Under the pieces are notes generated by a model that saw nothing but the letters and a program-made list of their open reading frames with translations, made no database searches and was not told the origin of the DNA. From assembly GCA_025766275.1 (NCBI GenBank), contig JAFKAC010000013.1, positions 1,302,001-1,366,000 of the forward strand: a stretch of 64,000 nt of DNA. Direction: 5' to 3'. Source of the stretch: Lactarius indigo. Its lineage: Eukaryota > Basidiomycota > Agaricomycetes > Russulales > Russulaceae. Position numbers and translations under genes: made by a program. Of the stretch, positions 1 through 10,019 are shown piece after piece. Positions within the stretch are counted from its first letter, which is position 1. Every line of letters begins with the position of its first letter.

Positions 1-1306
1 TTGTCCATATAAACCTGTATGACCATACCACACACCTCATGTTTGGTGATAATGATGAAGTTCATCATAGTCTGGAACGTCACCAGAGAATTGGTTAGGC
101 TGAAGAACATCACCATGGGTTTGAATAGTCCATAATGTGTTTTAAATGCAGCTTTTTCTTTGTCTCCCTCCTTGATACATACATTGTTGTACCCCTATCT
201 AACATCGAGCTTAGTATAGGTGTGGGCATTACTGAGGTCGGTAATGAGATCAGAGATGAGGGGGAGGGGATACTGATTGTGGATAGTGATGGTGTTGATC
301 TTTCAGTAGTCCTGTATGGGGTGTAGCTCCCCATCCTTCTTTTTAATGAAGAAGAAGGATGATGTGTACAGGGATTTAGAGGGTCTTATGTGACTTTTCT
401 TTAGTTGTTCCTCTATCCATTCCCTTAGCTTTTTATCCTCTTCTTGCATCATAGGGTATATCTTGCAGTCAATGGTGTCAGCCATCCCAGGTTTAAATTC
501 AATGGCATGGTCCCAGGGCAGGGCCTGCTGGGAGGGAATCTGTCTAAAGCTTCTTCACTAAAGAGGCATGCAAATTCTTGGTATTCAGTGGGTAGCTCTG
601 CTTTTGTAGTGTATTGTTGGGCAGTGATAGCAAGGTCTGCGGCAGTTGCCCTAATCTGGCACCCTTCTTCAAATTGTTGTCATTGCTCATCAGTAATGAT
701 GCATGAGTGTATGACTTCATAATCATCCTGTACAGAGGCAACTGCCACAACAGGTGTGCTATGCTTGATGCATGGGTTCACTGACTGAATGACAATAGGA
801 AGCATTCCTTCATGTATAGTTGCTTGCAACCATTTGATTTGGGGGTCATATATAGCAAGCCATGGGTATCCTAATATGATGTCTTTGTTTCCTATATCAG
901 TAATAAGGAAACACATGTCCTTATTGATTCCTTTAGTTTGTATGTTGACGTCAACATAGTGGGTGATACACCCAGCTTTATTTTTGGTGCTGTCGATATT
1001 CCAAATCTTTTTTGGGTTGTCAAGGGGTTTTGTTCCAAATCCCATCCTCCTGACAAAGGAGGGTCTCATGAAGCAATGGGTTGCTCCAGAGTCAACTAGT
1101 GCTCATATGTCAGCCATTGTGTACCTGGTGCAAATTGATACTGGAACTCTCATAGAACGATAGTGAGTCATGATTACACTGTTACAATTAACTGCCCTTA
1201 CCCAGGCCAATGGGTTTAGGCGTCCTAAAAACCCTCCTTTTTCCACAACTGTTGGAGGATAATGTCCATTACATTGTCCAATTCTCCTGCTACCCCATTG
1301 AGCCAA
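1..1306 (-). pseudogene. Ty3-C copy 1 pol fragment (protease and RT start)
   Basis: Degenerate pol. The protease shows LVDSGAT near 1090-1110 and the GYPWL motif near 865-880. The RT shows the SFFFIKKKDG stretch near 330-350 and runs to the window edge, where positions 1-8 read Met-Asp followed by a codon starting AA. The YxDD box is therefore probably YMDN. The 42-aa stretch around 303-485 covers the RT N-terminal palm. Stops and small frameshifts split the frame. It continues the gag at 1207-4751 by the -1 frameshift seen in intact copies. Non-functional. Confidence 0.85.
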
Positions 1307-2222
1307 TCATTGGTGCACTGTTGCAGTGGTGCATCTTGGACCACCTGTGTTGCAACTTTGGGTTCTTGTTGATAATAGTCAGTATTGATATACCAACTGC
1401 TTGATGCTTGCTGCTGTTGATAGCCTCCTCACAGTTGTCTGCAATTGCATGCAATATGCCCATCCTTTCCGCAGTTATAACATGTGACTGGCCTTTGGTT
1501 ATTTCACCCTCCTCCTCATTGCAAGAATCCACCTCAGGGTCAGTATGGGGGACATGGGACAAGTATATCCTCTGCTCCTGTAAGCTGCCCTCAGATATGA
1601 TCTGCTGACGTGGCCATAGCATTAGGATCACAATATTGTAGGTTGCATGGTTGCCAAGAGCTTCATGGTGGTCCTGACCATTGACATTGTTGTTGACATG
1701 GTCATTCTTGTTTTTGTGGTGCTCTGCAATTGAGCACAGCTTTGAGATGCATATATTGTTGCTGGTGAATGGTGGTAGCTTCCTTCCATTCCCAATAATT
1801 TTGTGGGGAGTCAAGGGTATAGACCTTTGAGTATAGGTCTTTCGGTAACCCGCCCATGAATAAGTCAAGCATCTGGGGGTTATCAAGTTGATACTGAGCA
1901 TGGCATACTAGTTGTTCAAATGGAGTGCAATACTCATCTAGGTTGCCCCCAATCATTTTGAGTCCTTTCTTGAGTTCATACTGCACTTGTTCTTGTTCCA
2001 TCATGTTTCAGAAGTGCTGCATGAAACTGTGCATAACTTCATTCCATAAATCTTCACTCATTTGGGGTATGCCAACTTGTATTTGACCATTAAGCCAGGT
2101 GAGCATGGCCAACACCCATTTGCTGATGTTAACTCCTTTTATAAAGGAGAGGAAGAGTAGGGCGCATCTGTAAGGTGTGGCCATAATGCCTTCATTGGCA
2201 TTCATTCACCAATAGATGTGCC

Positions 2223-2840
2223 TGTTGATAAGTGACCCTTGTGCACTTAGTGGCTCGTACGGACCAGACTTGCAGCATGGACTGCTTTAGATTAGATTGA
2301 TTGGACTTGTAAATTACATAGATTTGATCTATACAATCTAGCCCTTATCATTGTGTCATACATGACATCACTGTACTTCTATGACATCATGTACCCAGAC
2401 TTTGTGTTGTACTCAACGCTTTATACTTTCCCTTTGTTCTATCTTTATTATGATGTCACTATGATATCACTTAGCTCTGGACTCTTCTTGTTCTCCCTTC
2501 CCTTGTTCTCAAAGCGATTCATTCCTTTGTCCCTTTGTAGAACAATAGCATCTTTGTACTCTGTGACTAGCGTTACTTATCTTGTACTACTGTCACCCTC
2601 TGTAGGAGTATAAGTAGAGTACCATGTATGCTCCTGGTCCACATCAGTTCTCACTGCTTGTGTGCCAGGTAAGCCTCTTGTCTCTCAATGTACCAACATC
2701 AGTTCTCACTACTTGTGTGCCAGACTTCCACTTTGCTTCACTCTGCTTGACACCCCTGTGCTGCTTCCAGTCACCCTTTATATCTCACCACAGATCACTT
2801 TGTCCCTCTGTGAGTATAGTCTCTATGTGTCTGTTCATCA
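2223..2840 (+). mobile_element. Copia-A solo LTR, TSD GTGCC
   Basis: 618-bp LTR starting TGTTGATAAG and ending CTGTTCATCA. The 5-bp target duplication GTGCC is at 2218-2222 and 2841-2845. It is CpG-poor compared with the LTRs of the full-length copy at 47609-53942. It keeps the internal duplicated GTGCCAG block with GTAAGC between the two copies. It disrupts Ty3-C gag at the WHVYWG region. Confidence 0.95.
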
Positions 2841-2858
2841 GTGCCACTGTGTGAGAAA

Positions 2859-3412
2859 TGATGAACAGCAAACACTAAAGGTATACTCACAGTGGCTAGT
2901 GGACTGTGGTGAGATATACTGGAGTGCTGGAAGCAGAGGTGGGACAGGGAGATCTTGCAGAGTAAAGCAGATGGAGTCTGGCACACAGCAGAGTGAGAAC
3001 TGATGTGGACCAGGGCGTACAGAGTATTCTACTTATACTATACAGAGGTGTGACGCTAATATAAAGAGAGTAACATAGAGTCACAGAGTACAAGGAGTGT
3101 TGTTCTATATACAGGACAAAAGGAATGTACCAAAGGAGAACAAGGCAACTAGAATAAATAAAGTCCAGACAAAGATGATATCATAATGAAGATACAGCTA
3201 AAGAAGGAACAAAGGCATAGTACAAATGACAGGTCCAGAGGAGTCCGCATGATGTTATGGTACAGTGATGTCATAGATAAGTAAATACAAGGCATCCAAG
3301 ATTGTACAGATCAATATCTAATCTACATATCCTGTATATCTAATCTAAAGCAGTCCATGCTGCAAGTCTGGTCCATACAAGCCACTAAGTGCACAAGGGT
3401 CACTTATAAACA
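2859..3412 (-). mobile_element. Copia-A solo LTR, TSD AGAAA
   Basis: 554-bp LTR in reverse orientation, TGATGAACAG at the left and (decayed) TTATAAACA at the right end. The 5-bp target duplication AGAAA is at 2854-2858 and 3413-3417. It belongs to the short LTR form that lacks the 52-58 bp intron-like block. Only 18 bp of gag (including one GTGCC copy) separate it from the preceding plus-strand solo LTR. Confidence 0.95.
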
Positions 3413-3767
3413 AGAAATGCTTCTACTTTGGCGCTCTCTCTGTTGAATACTGTGGGTGCTTCACCAGCTAACTTGTTATTTTGGGGAGGGATGACAAAAC
3501 CTGCACCTGGTATTCCCCCTCCTGGTGGTCCTCCAGGGAATCCCCCAGGGAATCCCCTGAATCCTCCTCCTCATGGGGGTGGTCCCCCTCCTGGTAACCC
3601 CCCAGGAGGTCCCCCTCCACCACTGGGCAGATCTGGTATGTCTGTTCTGATGGCACAATGTATAGCAACATCATCATTGCTCATTTGATGTCCAGTTCAA
3701 GGGTTAATAGGGGCCAATATGGCCTGTGCTTCTTGTGTGATGTGTTGTTGCTCTTCTTGAGCCAGCT

Positions 3768-4483
3768 TGTTATGGACTGGACTTGTTTTTGACTTTACTT
3801 TGATTCCTTACTTACACTTGTGTTCATGGGAAAGTCTTTCCTTTCTTGGCTTTCCCTTTTTCGGACTTGCTGCACACTAGGAGCCTTAAGATTATCTCCT
3901 AGTGCAAAGTGAGACAATGAGACACTCATTGTCCTTATAAGTCTTTATTACTACTATACTTGGGCTAAATGCACCCTTTTATGGCAGGTGTCTCACTTTT
4001 GTTAAAACTGAGACATGTCTCACTTGCCTTTTATATCCTTGTTTCTTCTCACACTTACTGCAGATAGCTGTGCATATCTTCTTCTTTTTCCTGTGCCTGC
4101 TGGGGATTGCTGTACCTTCTTCTCATGCTTGCTGGGGATTGCTGTGTTACTTCTCATGCTTGCTGTGGATTGCACCATTTGTTTGTTCTGCACAAACAAA
4201 CCTTTTTCTATATAAGTTATGGCCCTAAGTAGCTTGTATCCTTAGACTCAACTTCCTTACCATCACAATATACATTATTTTCCCATTCCCTTGGGGTAAC
4301 TCTCTGCTGAACCGTCAAACCTCTTGAGCCCCTGAACTCCACTCACATCTTGAGTATTGTGTCATACTCTGAGATCCTTGTTAACCACTTAAACCTTGCC
4401 ACTATCAGCTGAACCCTTGCTCATTGACATAGAAAGACCAGACTTGCTCGTGCTGAGCTGAACATTTCTACTGTAACATTACA
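3768..4483 (+). mobile_element. LTR-B solo LTR, TSD CAGCT
   Basis: 716 bp, TGTTATGGAC to AACATTACA, with TSD CAGCT at 3763-3767 and 4484-4488. A TATA-like CTATATAAG lies near 4209. It contains short tandem units around GCTTGCTG(T/G)GGATTGC at 4080-4175. It is a diverged, CpG-depleted copy of the LTR at 46076-46794. No internal region of this family is present in the window. Confidence 0.93.
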
Positions 4484-4751
4484 CAGCTGGTCTATAGTAT
4501 CAGAGGCTAGTTGTATTTCTTCTTGTGTGACTGTTGTGGTGGCCATTGCAACAGCTGGGCTATGAATATGAATTACTTCCAGCTCAGGTTGATGAATGGT
4601 AAGCAACCCAGTTTGCTGTATAATATGTTTGCCAATGGCTCCTAGGCTGGCGTCTTCTGCTGGTGTATTCCCTCTGCTAGGGGATTCTTAACTTTCTGAT
4701 GCTTCTTCTCTGCTAATTCCTTCATCCATATGTTCCTGTGCTTGTCTGTCA

Positions 4752-5365
4752 TGATGAACAGCAGACATAAACAGTATACTCACAGTGGCTAGAAGACTGT
4801 GGTGAGATATACTTGAGTGCTGGAAGCAGAGGTGTAACAGGGAGATTGCAGGTGAAGCAAAAGAGTCTGGCACACAAACAGTGAGAACTGATGTTATACA
4901 TTGGAGGGAAGGGAGCTTACCTGGCACACAAACAGTGAGAACTGATGTGGACCAGGAGCGTACATGCTACTCTACTTATACACTTTCTGGGAGTGACACT
5001 ATACAAGGGATGTAACACAAGTCACGTACTACAGGACAGTTATTGTTCTACAAACGGACAAAGGAATGGACGTTCTGAGAACAAGTACAGAGAGAACAAG
5101 GAGAGTCTAGAAGTCAGTGATATCATAATGACATCATGATAAGGATAGAACAAAAGGAGAACAAAGGAAGATACAAGAACGCATAGTACAATGAAAGGTC
5201 TGGATATGTCCATATGATGTCATTGTACATGATGTCATAGATAAAGAAGTCCGAGATTGTACAGATCAAATCTAATCTAAAGCGGTCCTAATTAATCTAC
5301 AGCAGTCCGTATCTGTAAGTCCGGTCCGTAAGAGCCGCTAAGTGCGCAAGGGTCACTTATCAACA
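4752..5365 (-). repeat. Copia-A LTR, left arm of inverted pair
   Basis: 614 bp, TGATGAACAG to ATCAACA, CpG-rich. It carries the long-form internal duplication with a GTAAGC donor-like block. It is the reverse complement of 5636-6249 at every segment I compared. It joins Copia-A RNase H sequence at 5366 without any PPT. Confidence 0.93.
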
Positions 5366-5616
5366 AGGTCAACGACCCCATCCCACTTCATGGTGACAAT
5401 AAGGGTGCCATTGACTTGGCCTTGAACCCTGTCACTGGGAGACGGTCTAAGCACATTGCCATACGGCATCATGTCATTCGGGAGTACATCGAAAAGGGGA
5501 CCATCACCCTCATTAGAACTCCTACTGTAGATATGGTTGCGGACGGCTTTACAAAGTCACTACCACGTGTCCTGCTACAGAAGCACAATGATGACATGGG
5601 ACTTCTGTGTACTTAG
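5366..5616 (+). pseudogene. Copia-A RNase H C-terminal stub
   Basis: Open reading of about 83 codons ending TAG at 5614-5616. It matches the C-terminus of the full-length Copia-A polyprotein: GDNKGAIDLALNPVTGRRSK and KHIAIRHHVIREYIEKG, ending MGLLCT instead of MGLVCT. It encodes the end of the Copia RNase H domain. It has no start because the left LTR cuts it. The stretch 5617-5635 holds the PPT-like GGGGAGA just before the right LTR. Confidence 0.9.
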
Positions 5617-5635
5617 ATTGTAGATCACGGGGAGA

Positions 5636-6249
5636 TGTTGATAAGTGACCCTTGCGCACTTAGCGGCTCTTACGGACCGGACTTACAGATACGGACTGCT
5701 GTAGATTAATTAGGACCGCTTTAGATTAGATTTGATCTGTACAATCTCGGACTTCTTTATCTATGACATCATGTACAATGACATCATATGGACATATCCA
5801 GACCTTTCATTGTACTATGCGTTCTTGTATCTTCCTTTGTTCTCCTTTTGTTCTATCCTTATCATGATGTCATTATGATATCACTGACTTCTAGACTCTC
5901 CTTGTTCTCTCTGTACTTGTTCTCAGAACGTCCATTCCTTTGTCCGTTTGTAGAACAATAACTGTCCTGTAGTACGTGACTTGTGTTACATCCCTTGTAT
6001 AGTGTCACTCCCAGAAAGTGTATAAGTAGAGTAGCATGTACGCTCCTGGTCCACATCAGTTCTCACTGTTTGTGTGCCAGGTAAGCTCCCTTCCCTCCAA
6101 TGTATAACATCAGTTCTCACTGTTTGTGTGCCAGACTCTTTTGCTTCACCTGCAATCTCCCTGTTACACCTCTGCTTCCAGCACTCAAGTATATCTCACC
6201 ACAGTCTTCTAGCCACTGTGAGTATACTGTTTATGTCTGCTGTTCATCA
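5636..6249 (+). repeat. Copia-A LTR, right arm of inverted pair
   Basis: 614 bp, TGTTGATAAG to CTGTTCATCA, directly following a PPT, so it is the genuine 3' LTR of the stub. It is CpG-rich with the long-form internal duplication. The right flank starts CACCA. Confidence 0.93.
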
Positions 6250-6376
6250 CACCACTCAGAGCCAACAACAGTGCCCTCAGCATCATCATCCCTGAGGGGT
6301 TCCAGGTCAATAGATGACCTGATTACATTCCATTCCCAGTCCATCTCCCCAATGGACTTACAGTACAGGCCTCGCA
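6250..6376 (+). pseudogene. Ty3 post-chromodomain fragment
   Basis: Plus-strand fragment reading IIIPEGFQVN, stop, PDYIPFPVHLPNG and LTVQASHV. It matches the post-chromodomain region of Ty3-C (VVPEGFRVNQGPDYVPFP near 45000, minus strand). It is truncated left by the Copia-A LTR and right by insertion of Ty3-C copy 2 after TCGCA. It is the only remnant of this plus-strand element here. Confidence 0.8.
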
Positions 6377-6874
6377 TGTTATGCTCCACAGGCATTAGTC
6401 CAACTTGGACTTGTGACAGTGTAAACAACTTAGCAAATATTAGGTGAATGGGGACCTTGTGTCAACCCAATACAGGCTGAACAGGGGCTTGATAGGCACA
6501 CACTGCAGCAAAGGATAAAGATGTTCTACCCTTGGTTGGTAGAAGTGGAGGTACACTTAGTTGGAGACTAAGGCAGACAAAAGACACGTCAACATGGTGG
6601 ATTGAAGAAGACCAAGATGGGGACTCTTGGTCTTCCACGACTACTACTTATACAGTTACATGTGGGCTTTAAAGCGCTGCTTAAACAATAGGTAACCAAT
6701 AGTGTAACTAGCTCAAACCCTAGTACAGCTATCCTAGGAATGAGTCATGCAGAAGCTACTAGAATGCTGCTGACTGATGAGTGCGTAATTGTCCATGACT
6801 AATACTAATACCAGGCTGTAGTCATAACTGGCCATGAGTCATCCATGTTGTGCAGTAAAGTCCATACCATAACA
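6377..6874 (-). repeat. Ty3-C copy 2, 3' LTR
   Basis: 498 bp, TGTTATGCTCC to CCATAACA. It contains the TATA-like and GACCAAGAT elements of the Ty3-C LTR family. It is followed by TCACCCCTTTTTCAGG, the reverse of a polypurine tract. Confidence 0.93.
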
Positions 6875-7197
6875 TCACCCCTTTTTCAGGAGTGAGGCCC
6901 ACCTCACTAATCCACTATTGATTCCTGCCTCATCTGCTCCACTTCATCTTCCATATGCTCCAGTATGTTAGCTCATTCAAGATGATAGATACTGGCCTTC
7001 TTATCATCTGTCACCATGTACTTCTCCTCCTGGAGTCATCTAATCTGCTTCTCCAGCTGGTCTTCCATGAAAGCTGCCTGTCAGTAGCAGCATAATTCTT
7101 GAGTGAGAGTGACATCTCCAATGCGCTCCAACAGGAGGTCAGTGGGGTGTCGGTCATGGAGCATGAAATACTCCTTGTGTGGGATGATGGCATGGTT

Positions 7198-7816
7198 TGT
7201 TGATAAGTGACCCTTGCACACTTAGCGGCTCATACAGACTGGACTTGCAGCATGGACTGCTTTAGATTAGATATACAGGACTTGTAGATTAGATATTGAT
7301 CTGTACAATCTTGAACACCTTGTATTTACTTATCTATGACATCACTGTACCATGACATCATGTGGACTCCCCTAGACCTGTCATTGTACTATACCTTTGT
7401 TCTTTCTTTAGCTATATCTTTATTGTGATGTCATTATGATATCATCTTAGTCTGGACTTTCCTTGTTTTCACACTCCTTGTTCTCCATCTGTACACCCCT
7501 TTTGTCCACATGTGGAACAACATTCCTTGTACTATGTGACCCTATGTTACTTCCTTGTACTAGTGTCACACCTGTAAAACAGTATAAGTAGTGTACCATG
7601 TATGCTCCTGGTCCACATCAGTTCTCACTGCTTGTGTGCCAGGTATGCCTCCTATCTTCTAATGTATTATCATCAGTTCTCACTGCTTGTGTGCCAGACT
7701 TCACTTACTTCACTCTGCCTGACAACTTCCCTGTTGCTGCTTTAAGCACCCTCTGCATATCTCACCACAGTCATCTTTGCCACTGTGAGTATGCTCTCTA
7801 TCTGTGCTGTTCATCA
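7198..7816 (+). mobile_element. Copia-A solo LTR, TSD TGGTT
   Basis: 619 bp, TGTTGATAAG to CTGTTCATCA, with TSD TGGTT at 7193-7197 and 7817-7821. Long form with the intron-like block (donor GTATGC). CpG-depleted. Confidence 0.95.
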
Positions 7817-8650
7817 TGGTTGTCTTTAGGGAGGTGTGGCATTGCATAGAGGAGTTTACCATAGAGAAAACCTGACCCTGGAGCTAATCTGAGTATGAAG
7901 GGGTCTCCTGCTCTGATAACCTGTACGTGGGATGCTTGTATTGTTGGTCCATGGGGGAGCTTGATCAGGAATGGAATGTAGTTGGGTCCTTGATTGACCT
8001 GGAACCCTTCAGGGACAACTGCTCAGGTTGCTGGGTCTTGTTTGCCCATTGATGTATAACGAGCTGCCTGTGCCACAGTGACTTGCCCTTGGTGCAAGGG
8101 GTTTCCTGGTGTGTCAATGAGGAAGGGAGTGGCTGCAGGGTTGTCAGCATAGAATTCATGTTCAAGGTATGTGTGCCTGAGGGGGTAGTGGTCTTGAAGC
8201 TTGTCTTCATCCTCAACTTTGTCCAATACTCCTTTCATTCTGTCCTCATCTTGCATCAGCAGGTGGCAATATGCAGTCACTCCTGCTGCCACCGTGCCAC
8301 CATCTGCTTCCATTCTTGTTTGTACTTCTGCATAGCATTCAGTGGTTTCACCACATGGGACAGCTGCTTGAAGCTGAAAAAGCTTGTCTTCAGTGATAAA
8401 GACTTTGGGCTCACTGGTGTCAGGGTTTGTGAGGGCGTACATTGGTGGAGGTGTTGGTTGATTTGCTGCTGAATCTTCACTGATAGTTCCCTGTACAGGC
8501 ATAGGGAATCATTGCAGTGTCTGGTGCAATTCTTCAGCAGTGATAGGCTCACCGTTCTCATGCTGCATGGGGGCACTGATGGTGGTGTTGGGGTCAGCAG
8601 TCATGGGGTTGTTGGAGGTGTCAGTGTTAACAAGTGTGGCAGAGGAGTCA

Positions 8651-9214
8651 TGTTGATAAGTGACCTGTGTGCACTTAGCAGCTCATACAGAACAGACTTG
8701 CAGCATGGACTGCTTTAGATTAGATTAATTGGACTTATAGATTACATAGATTTGATCTGTACAATCTAACACTTATCATTGCGTCATGTATGACATCACT
8801 GTACAATGACATTGTGTAGACTACTCTGGACTCTTCATTGTACTCCATCCTTTGTTCCCCTTTTAGTGTTATCCTTATTGTGATGTCACTATGATATCAT
8901 ACTTGTCTAGACTTTCCTTGTTCTTGTACGCCTTGTTCTCTTTACACACACTCCTTTGTCCTGTTGTAGAACAATGCATCCCTTGTACTCTGTGAAACTC
9001 TGTTACTTACCTTGTAGTAGTGTCACCCTCCTGTATAGTATAAGTAGTAGTGCTTGTACACTCCTGGTCCACATCAGTTCCCTCACTGTTGTGTGCCAGA
9101 CACTATCTTGCTTCACCTGCTAAGCCCTCTCTCTGCTGCTATCCAGTTGCCACTTGTATCTCACCACAGTCTCCCTTGTCACTGTGAGTACAGGTCTGTC
9201 TTTGCTGTTCATCA
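8651..9214 (+). mobile_element. Copia-A solo LTR, TSD AGTCA
   Basis: 564 bp, TGTTGATAAG to CTGTTCATCA, with TSD AGTCA at 8646-8650 and 9215-9219. Short form without the intron-like block. CpG-depleted. Confidence 0.95.
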
Positions 9215-9717
9215 AGTCATTGATGAGGGTAGAGAGGAGTGCAAGCTGGTCATTGCGTTGAGTGGAGGACATGTGATAAGAGGATGATGGGGACTTATCG
9301 TGACTAAGGGTAGCCCTTATATGTGTTTCTCATTCTGGGTTTGAATTTTTGAACTCCTGTATGGCTTCATCAGCAGATACATCATCTTTATTGACCCACT
9401 GATTATCTGAGTCAGGGTAGCCCTCCCATTTGACAAGATATTGGAGCTGACATCTTCTGCCAAATCACTGAGAGTCTAGAATCTTCTTGACTTCATATTC
9501 TTCTTCATTATCTACCAGATCCAGCAGTGGACGCTGATAGTTGGGTCCATGTGTGGGTGTTTTGTGATAAGGTGTGAGAAGATCTATGTGGAAGACATTG
9601 TGGATGCTCCACTGTGTGGGAAGTTTGAGATGGTAATTGACAGGAGACATCACCTGAACAACCTTAAAAGGTCCATGGTGCTTAGCAGCAAGTTTTGCTG
9701 TTAGTTGATGGGTATGT

Positions 9718-10019
9718 TTTAAGATCTAACAAGAGTCGCTATCCCTCAGCGTGCTGGAGCAATGAGCTGGGATTATAATACCATACCTAACAAGAGTCAC
9801 TACTATGGTTTGGAGTCAGTTAGGTGTTGGTAGGTAAAGTATGAGTAAAGTCACTTACTCCCTCAGCATGCCGGAGCAACAAGCTGAGGGCACATACAAG
9901 CATGTAATTGACTATATAAGGTATTTTCCATTTATGCATGCCAAAGACTCATAAGGGTAAATTTGTAATTCCCCTGTTTCATCAGTGGGGATCATCACCC
10001 ATTTCCAGAAACTTCTACA
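9718..10019 (-). repeat. Copia-F 3' LTR
   Basis: 302 bp, TTTAAGATC to CTTCTACA on the plus strand. It contains two imperfect copies of a block around CCCTCAGCRTGCYGGAGCAA (9758 and 9870). It aligns with 15975-16276 over its full length. Confidence 0.92.

Larger units (their letters stand above)
1..4751 (-). mobile_element. Ty3-C copy 1, truncated Ty3/Gypsy chromovirus remnant
   Basis: Minus-strand Ty3/Gypsy sequence running from the RT active site (window edge) back through protease and gag to near the gag N-terminus. It is cut by two Copia-A solo LTRs (2223-2840 and 2859-3412) and an LTR-B solo LTR (3768-4483). Removing these restores colinearity with the other Ty3-C copies. CpG sites are largely lost and many stops are present. 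The right end stops at 4751, where a rearranged Copia-A LTR begins. The matching 5' LTR is absent, and the pol 3' half lies outside the window. Confidence 0.9.
1207..4751 (-). pseudogene. Ty3-C copy 1 gag, interrupted
   Basis: Degenerate gag in pieces 1207-2222, 2841-2858, 3413-3767 and 4484-4751. A CCHC knuckle (CYNCGKDGHIACNC) lies near 1437-1478. The capsid-like segment contains EQEQVQYELKKGLKMIGGN (1900-2004), which matches the same stretch in the other Ty3 copies. A Gly/Pro-rich segment lies at 3490-3640. The N-terminal part before 4484 carries the TTTVTQEEIQLASDTID stretch. Several stops and frame changes. Gag would form the virus-like particle; this copy cannot. Confidence 0.85.
4752..6249. 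mobile_element. Inverted-LTR Copia-A derivative
   Basis: Two 614-bp Copia-A LTRs in opposite orientation (4752-5365 minus, 5636-6249 plus) flank a 270-bp Copia-A 3' internal stub in plus orientation. The two LTRs match throughout by eye. The outer ends are both LTR 3' (U5) ends. The flanks differ: Ty3-C gag (minus) on the left with TGTCA, a plus-strand Ty3 3' fragment on the right with CACCA. There is no target duplication. This is a rearrangement, an autointegration product or an assembly join. Confidence 0.85.
6875..9300 (-). pseudogene. Ty3-C copy 2 post-chromodomain region
   Basis: Remnant of the region downstream of the chromodomain, in pieces 6875-7197, 7817-8650 and 9215-9300. Recognisable pieces match the 44531-45684 region of the better copy: MLHDRHPTDLL-like sequence near 7010-7190, and the TYLEHEFYADNPAATPFLID stretch near 8105-8170. 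The NPDTSEPKVFITEDKLFQLQ stretch lies near 8370-8430. I know no domain for it. Coding is broken by stops and two solo LTRs. The same region is conserved in Ty3-D, so it was probably functional once. Confidence 0.75.

Noticed and set aside
4945..6056. Identical 64-aa open frames at 4945-5139 (plus) and 5862-6056 (minus)
   Set aside because: Both lie inside the inverted Copia-A LTRs and mirror each other; similar frames occur in other LTR copies with decay. Not a gene.
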